Shown here: positions 4,953 to 6,702 of the stretch, piece after piece
Layout: every line of letters starts with the position of its first letter
Numbering within the stretch: the stretch's first letter is position 1
Assembly: GCA_016278415.1 (NCBI GenBank)
Contig: JADQBV010000385.1
Span: 1-6,702, forward strand
Reading direction: 5' to 3'
From: Halanaerobiales bacterium
Lineage (GTDB): Bacteria > Bacillota_F > Halanaerobiia > Halanaerobiales > DTU029
Length of the DNA: 6,702 bases
Program-made: the position numbers and the translations under genes
The notes under the pieces: model-generated
What the model was told of the DNA's origin: nothing
The model's database searches: none
The model's input: only the letters and a program-made list of their open reading frames with translations

Positions 4953-6077
4953 CTAAACTCCCAGTACATCACGTACCTTTTTTAACCAGCCCTTGTGCTC
5001 TGGGTTGATTTCTTCACCACTCTCTTCAGCAAACTTCATTAATAATTCTTTTTGCTTTTCATTTAACGACTTAGGTATAACAACTTTAACAGTAATATAT
5101 TCATCACCACGACCATAGCCGTTTAAATGAGCAATACCTTTATTCTTCAATCTAAAAGATGTACCTGACTGAGTCCCTTCAGGAATAGTAAATTTAACCT
5201 TTCCTTCAAGTGTTGGCACTTCAATCTCATCCCCAAGTGTTGCCTGAACAAAATTTATAGGTACCTCACAGTGAATATCATCACCTTGACGGGTATAGAT
5301 TTTATGTTTCTTTACCTGTAATACTATATAGAGATCACCACTAGGGGCACCATGATCACCAGCTTCACCCTCACCAGTCATTCTCAATCGGCTTCCTGTT
5401 TCAACCCCGGCAGGTATGTTTACAGTAATCTTACGCTGCTTTCTCACTTTACCATTACCATTACAATCTGGGCATGGTGTTTCAACTATTCTACCATCAC
5501 CACCACAACGGTCACAAACCCTGGTCTGGGCAAAATGTCCAAAAGGAGTCTGCTGTGTTGTTCTTATTTGACCATTACCATTACATTTCGGACATGTTTT
5601 AGTATCAGTACCAGGTTTAGCACCAGTACCATGGCAGGTACTACATGATTCGGTTCTTGGTATAGAGATTTCCTCTGCGCCACCGAAAGCTGCTTTTTCA
5701 AAATCAATCATCAAACGATATTGAAGGTCATTACCTCGTTGAGGACCCTGCCTTCTGCCGCCACGGCCACCACCAAAAAACATATCAAATATATCTTCAA
5801 AACCACCAAAACCACCCTGTGCAAAATCATCAAAATTAAAATCATTATCATTTATTCCTGAATGACCATATTGATCATAACGTGCACGTTTATTAGGATC
5901 ACTCAATATTTCATAGGCCTCTGATAGTTCTTTGAATTTTTCTTCAGCCTTTGGATCATCTTTGTTTACATCTGGATGTAACTTCCTTGCCTTTTTACGA
6001 TAAGCCTTTTTAATATCATCATCATCGGAATCACGACTGACACCGAGTATTTCATAATAGTCCCGTTCACTTGCCAA
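4953..6077 (-). CDS. dnaJ: Chaperone protein DnaJ (Hsp40)
   Basis: Full-length type I J-protein, 374 residues from TTG 6077. It delivers unfolded clients to DnaK and stimulates its ATPase. Domains (numbered from the TTG): J domain 5-70 with the catalytic HPD at 34-36; Gly/Phe-rich linker about 74-116 ([17 protein letters not shown]); four CxxCxGxG zinc-finger repeats with cysteine pairs 145/148, 162/165, 188/191 and 202/205; then two beta-barrel client-binding domains and a C-terminal dimerisation part. Start choice: tandem in-frame GTGs at 6089 and 6086 lie inside the Shine-Dalgarno AAGGTGG (6092-6086), so they cannot be read from it. TTG 6077 is 8 nt downstream and gives the canonical start [13 protein letters not shown]. 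It follows dnaK after 149 nt containing a terminator-like hairpin, so it is probably made at a lower level than DnaK by read-through. Confidence 0.97.
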   Translation of the reverse strand: MASERDYYEILGVSRDSDDDDIKKAYRKKARKLHPDVNKDDPKAEEKFKELSEAYEILSDPNKRARYDQYGHSGINDNDFNFDDFAQGGFGGFEDIFDMFFGGGRGGRRQGPQRGNDLQYRLMIDFEKAAFGGAEEISIPRTESCSTCHGTGAKPGTDTKTCPKCNGNGQIRTTQQTPFGHFAQTRVCDRCGGDGRIVETPCPDCNGNGKVRKQRKITVNIPAGVETGSRLRMTGEGEAGDHGAPSGDLYIVLQVKKHKIYTRQGDDIHCEVPINFVQATLGDEIEVPTLEGKVKFTIPEGTQSGTSFRLKNKGIAHLNGYGRGDEYITVKVVIPKSLNEKQKELLMKFAEESGEEINPEHKGWLKKVRDVLGV

Positions 6078-6104
6078 GTAATCCACCACCTTACTTTAAC
6101 TGAG

Positions 6105-6131
6105 AAAAAAGGGGAGAAAAACTCCCCCTTT
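6105..6131 (-). terminator. Terminator-like hairpin between dnaK and dnaJ
   Basis: On the minus strand AAAGGGGGAG (6131-6122), a five-T loop and CTCCCC (6116-6111) are followed by six T (6110-6105). The GC-rich 6-bp core is extended by A-U pairs that use part of the T-run. It lies only 12 nt before the dnaJ Shine-Dalgarno. It probably ends most dnaK transcripts, protects the dnaK 3' end, and lets a fraction read into dnaJ. Confidence 0.7.
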
Positions 6132-6167
6132 AAACCCTGTCTTATATTTAATTTATTAATAGCTATA

Positions 6168-6205
6168 GGCTACAAATATCCTAAGGGATATAAGTACACT
6201 AAGCC
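6168..6205 (-). other. Stem-loop in the dnaK 3' untranslated region
   Basis: On the minus strand ATATCC (6191-6186) pairs perfectly with GGATAT (6181-6176) around a CTTA loop. UAC/GUA pairs outside a UU/UU internal loop and a GGC/GCC closing pair (6205-6203 with 6170-6168) extend it. No T-run follows, so it is not itself a terminator; it may stabilise the dnaK mRNA. Confidence 0.35.
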
Positions 6206-6226
6206 AAGTTATTCTTTAACATATTA

Positions 6227-6702
6227 TTACTCTTTATCTTCGTCTTCTTCTTCCTCATCATTAACCTCTTCATAATCAACATCAACTGAATCATCAGCTT
6301 GCTCTGCTCCATCTTCACCCTGGGCTTGCTGTTCTGCTTGTTCTGCCTGAGCTTGTTGGTATAACTGTGTGCTTAGTTCTGTTATTTCTTCAGTCAAGGC
6401 TTCTTTCTTAGTCTTAATTTCTTCTATATCGTCACCCTCAAGGGCTTCTTTTAAGGCGTCTTTTGCCTTTTCTACTTTATCTTTTATCTCCTGATCAACC
6501 TTATCCCCAGCATCTTTCAAGGTCTTTTCAGTTTGATATACTAAGCTATCTGCTTCATTTCTTGTTTCAATCTCTTCTAGACGTTTTTCATCTTCTTCTT
6601 CATGAGACTTAGCCTCATTTACCATCTGTTCAATCTCTTCATCAGATAGACCTGCAGAAGATTTAATAGTAATATTATGTTCATTTCCAGTACCCTTATC
6701 TT
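6227..6702 (-). CDS. dnaK: Chaperone protein DnaK (Hsp70), C-terminal fragment
   Basis: The frame is open at the right window edge and covers the last 157 residues of DnaK; the ATPase domain is outside. Seen: the end of the substrate-binding beta-sandwich, DKGTGNEHNITIKSSAGLSD, then the helical lid starting EEIEQMVNEAKSHEEEDEKR and DSLVYQTEKTLKD. A Gln/Ala-rich linker (QLYQQAQAEQAEQQAQ) follows, and then the acidic tail with DDSVDVDYEEVND, equivalent to the conserved DDVVDADFEEV end. The protein goes on with EEEEDEDKE, a longer acidic tail than most homologues have. The internal ATG at 6625 is not the start; the frame continues upstream with conserved DnaK sequence. DnaK is the ATP-driven Hsp70 that works with DnaJ (next gene) and GrpE, normally encoded upstream. 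Confidence 0.97.
   Translation of the reverse strand, partial: DKGTGNEHNITIKSSAGLSDEEIEQMVNEAKSHEEEDEKRLEEIETRNEADSLVYQTEKTLKDAGDKVDQEIKDKVEKAKDALKEALEGDDIEEIKTKKEALTEEITELSTQLYQQAQAEQAEQQAQGEDGAEQADDSVDVDYEEVNDEEEEDEDKE

Noticed and set aside
5352..5648. Plus-strand open frame inside dnaJ, rich in Thr, Ser and Ile
   Set aside because: It is the antisense shadow of the zinc-finger repeats of DnaJ, which explains its repetitive composition.

Overview
The window looks like chromosomal DNA from a low-GC Gram-positive anaerobe (Bacillota). The AT-rich composition, strong AGGAGG-type ribosome binding sites, intrinsic terminators and gene order dnaK-dnaJ-prmA-rsmE-mtaB-hit-yqeY all fit a clostridial or Halanaerobiales-type genome. 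The acidic, glutamate-rich tail of DnaK and generally Lys/Glu/Asp-rich proteins would suit the latter, but the exact lineage is an inference. Every gene lies on the minus strand, so transcription runs from high to low coordinates.

Layout in transcription order: the C-terminal part of DnaK (6702-6227, cut by the window edge); a dnaK-dnaJ spacer with two hairpins, the second a terminator-like stem just before the dnaJ ribosome binding site; dnaJ; prmA; rsmE, 12 nt after prmA; a 128-nt spacer; mtaB; hit; yqeY; then about 660 nt without a protein gene (746-84); and finally the first 27 codons of an ECF-type sigma factor running off the left edge.

The operon joins protein folding (DnaK, DnaJ) with ribosome and tRNA modification (PrmA methylates L11, RsmE methylates 16S rRNA, MtaB thiolates tRNA A37). 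Two small conserved housekeeping proteins follow (a HIT nucleotide hydrolase and YqeY, related to the GatB tail). In many Bacillota rpsU (ribosomal protein S21) sits between hit and yqeY; here the two are 24 nt apart and rpsU is absent. The HIT protein also lacks the usual C-terminal LGWPPG-type tail.

The most interesting stretch is the gene-poor region. Between about 667 and 505 the minus strand can fold into a nearly continuous rod of about 60 base pairs ending in a U-run, with a TATAAT box just upstream. About a dozen non-Watson-Crick pairs are G-U on the minus strand and would be A-C mismatches on the plus strand, which points to a selected minus-strand RNA rather than a symmetric DNA palindrome. 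Size and shape resemble 6S RNA, but identity is unproven. After it come a good intrinsic terminator (478-451), a weaker hairpin, three copies of a short repeat containing TTTAGG, an extended -10 promoter (TGATATAAT) and a small hairpin leading to the sigma factor gene.

No CRISPR array, insertion sequence, tRNA or rRNA gene was seen. Apart from the candidate ncRNA and the repeat cluster, the window is an ordinary core operon.
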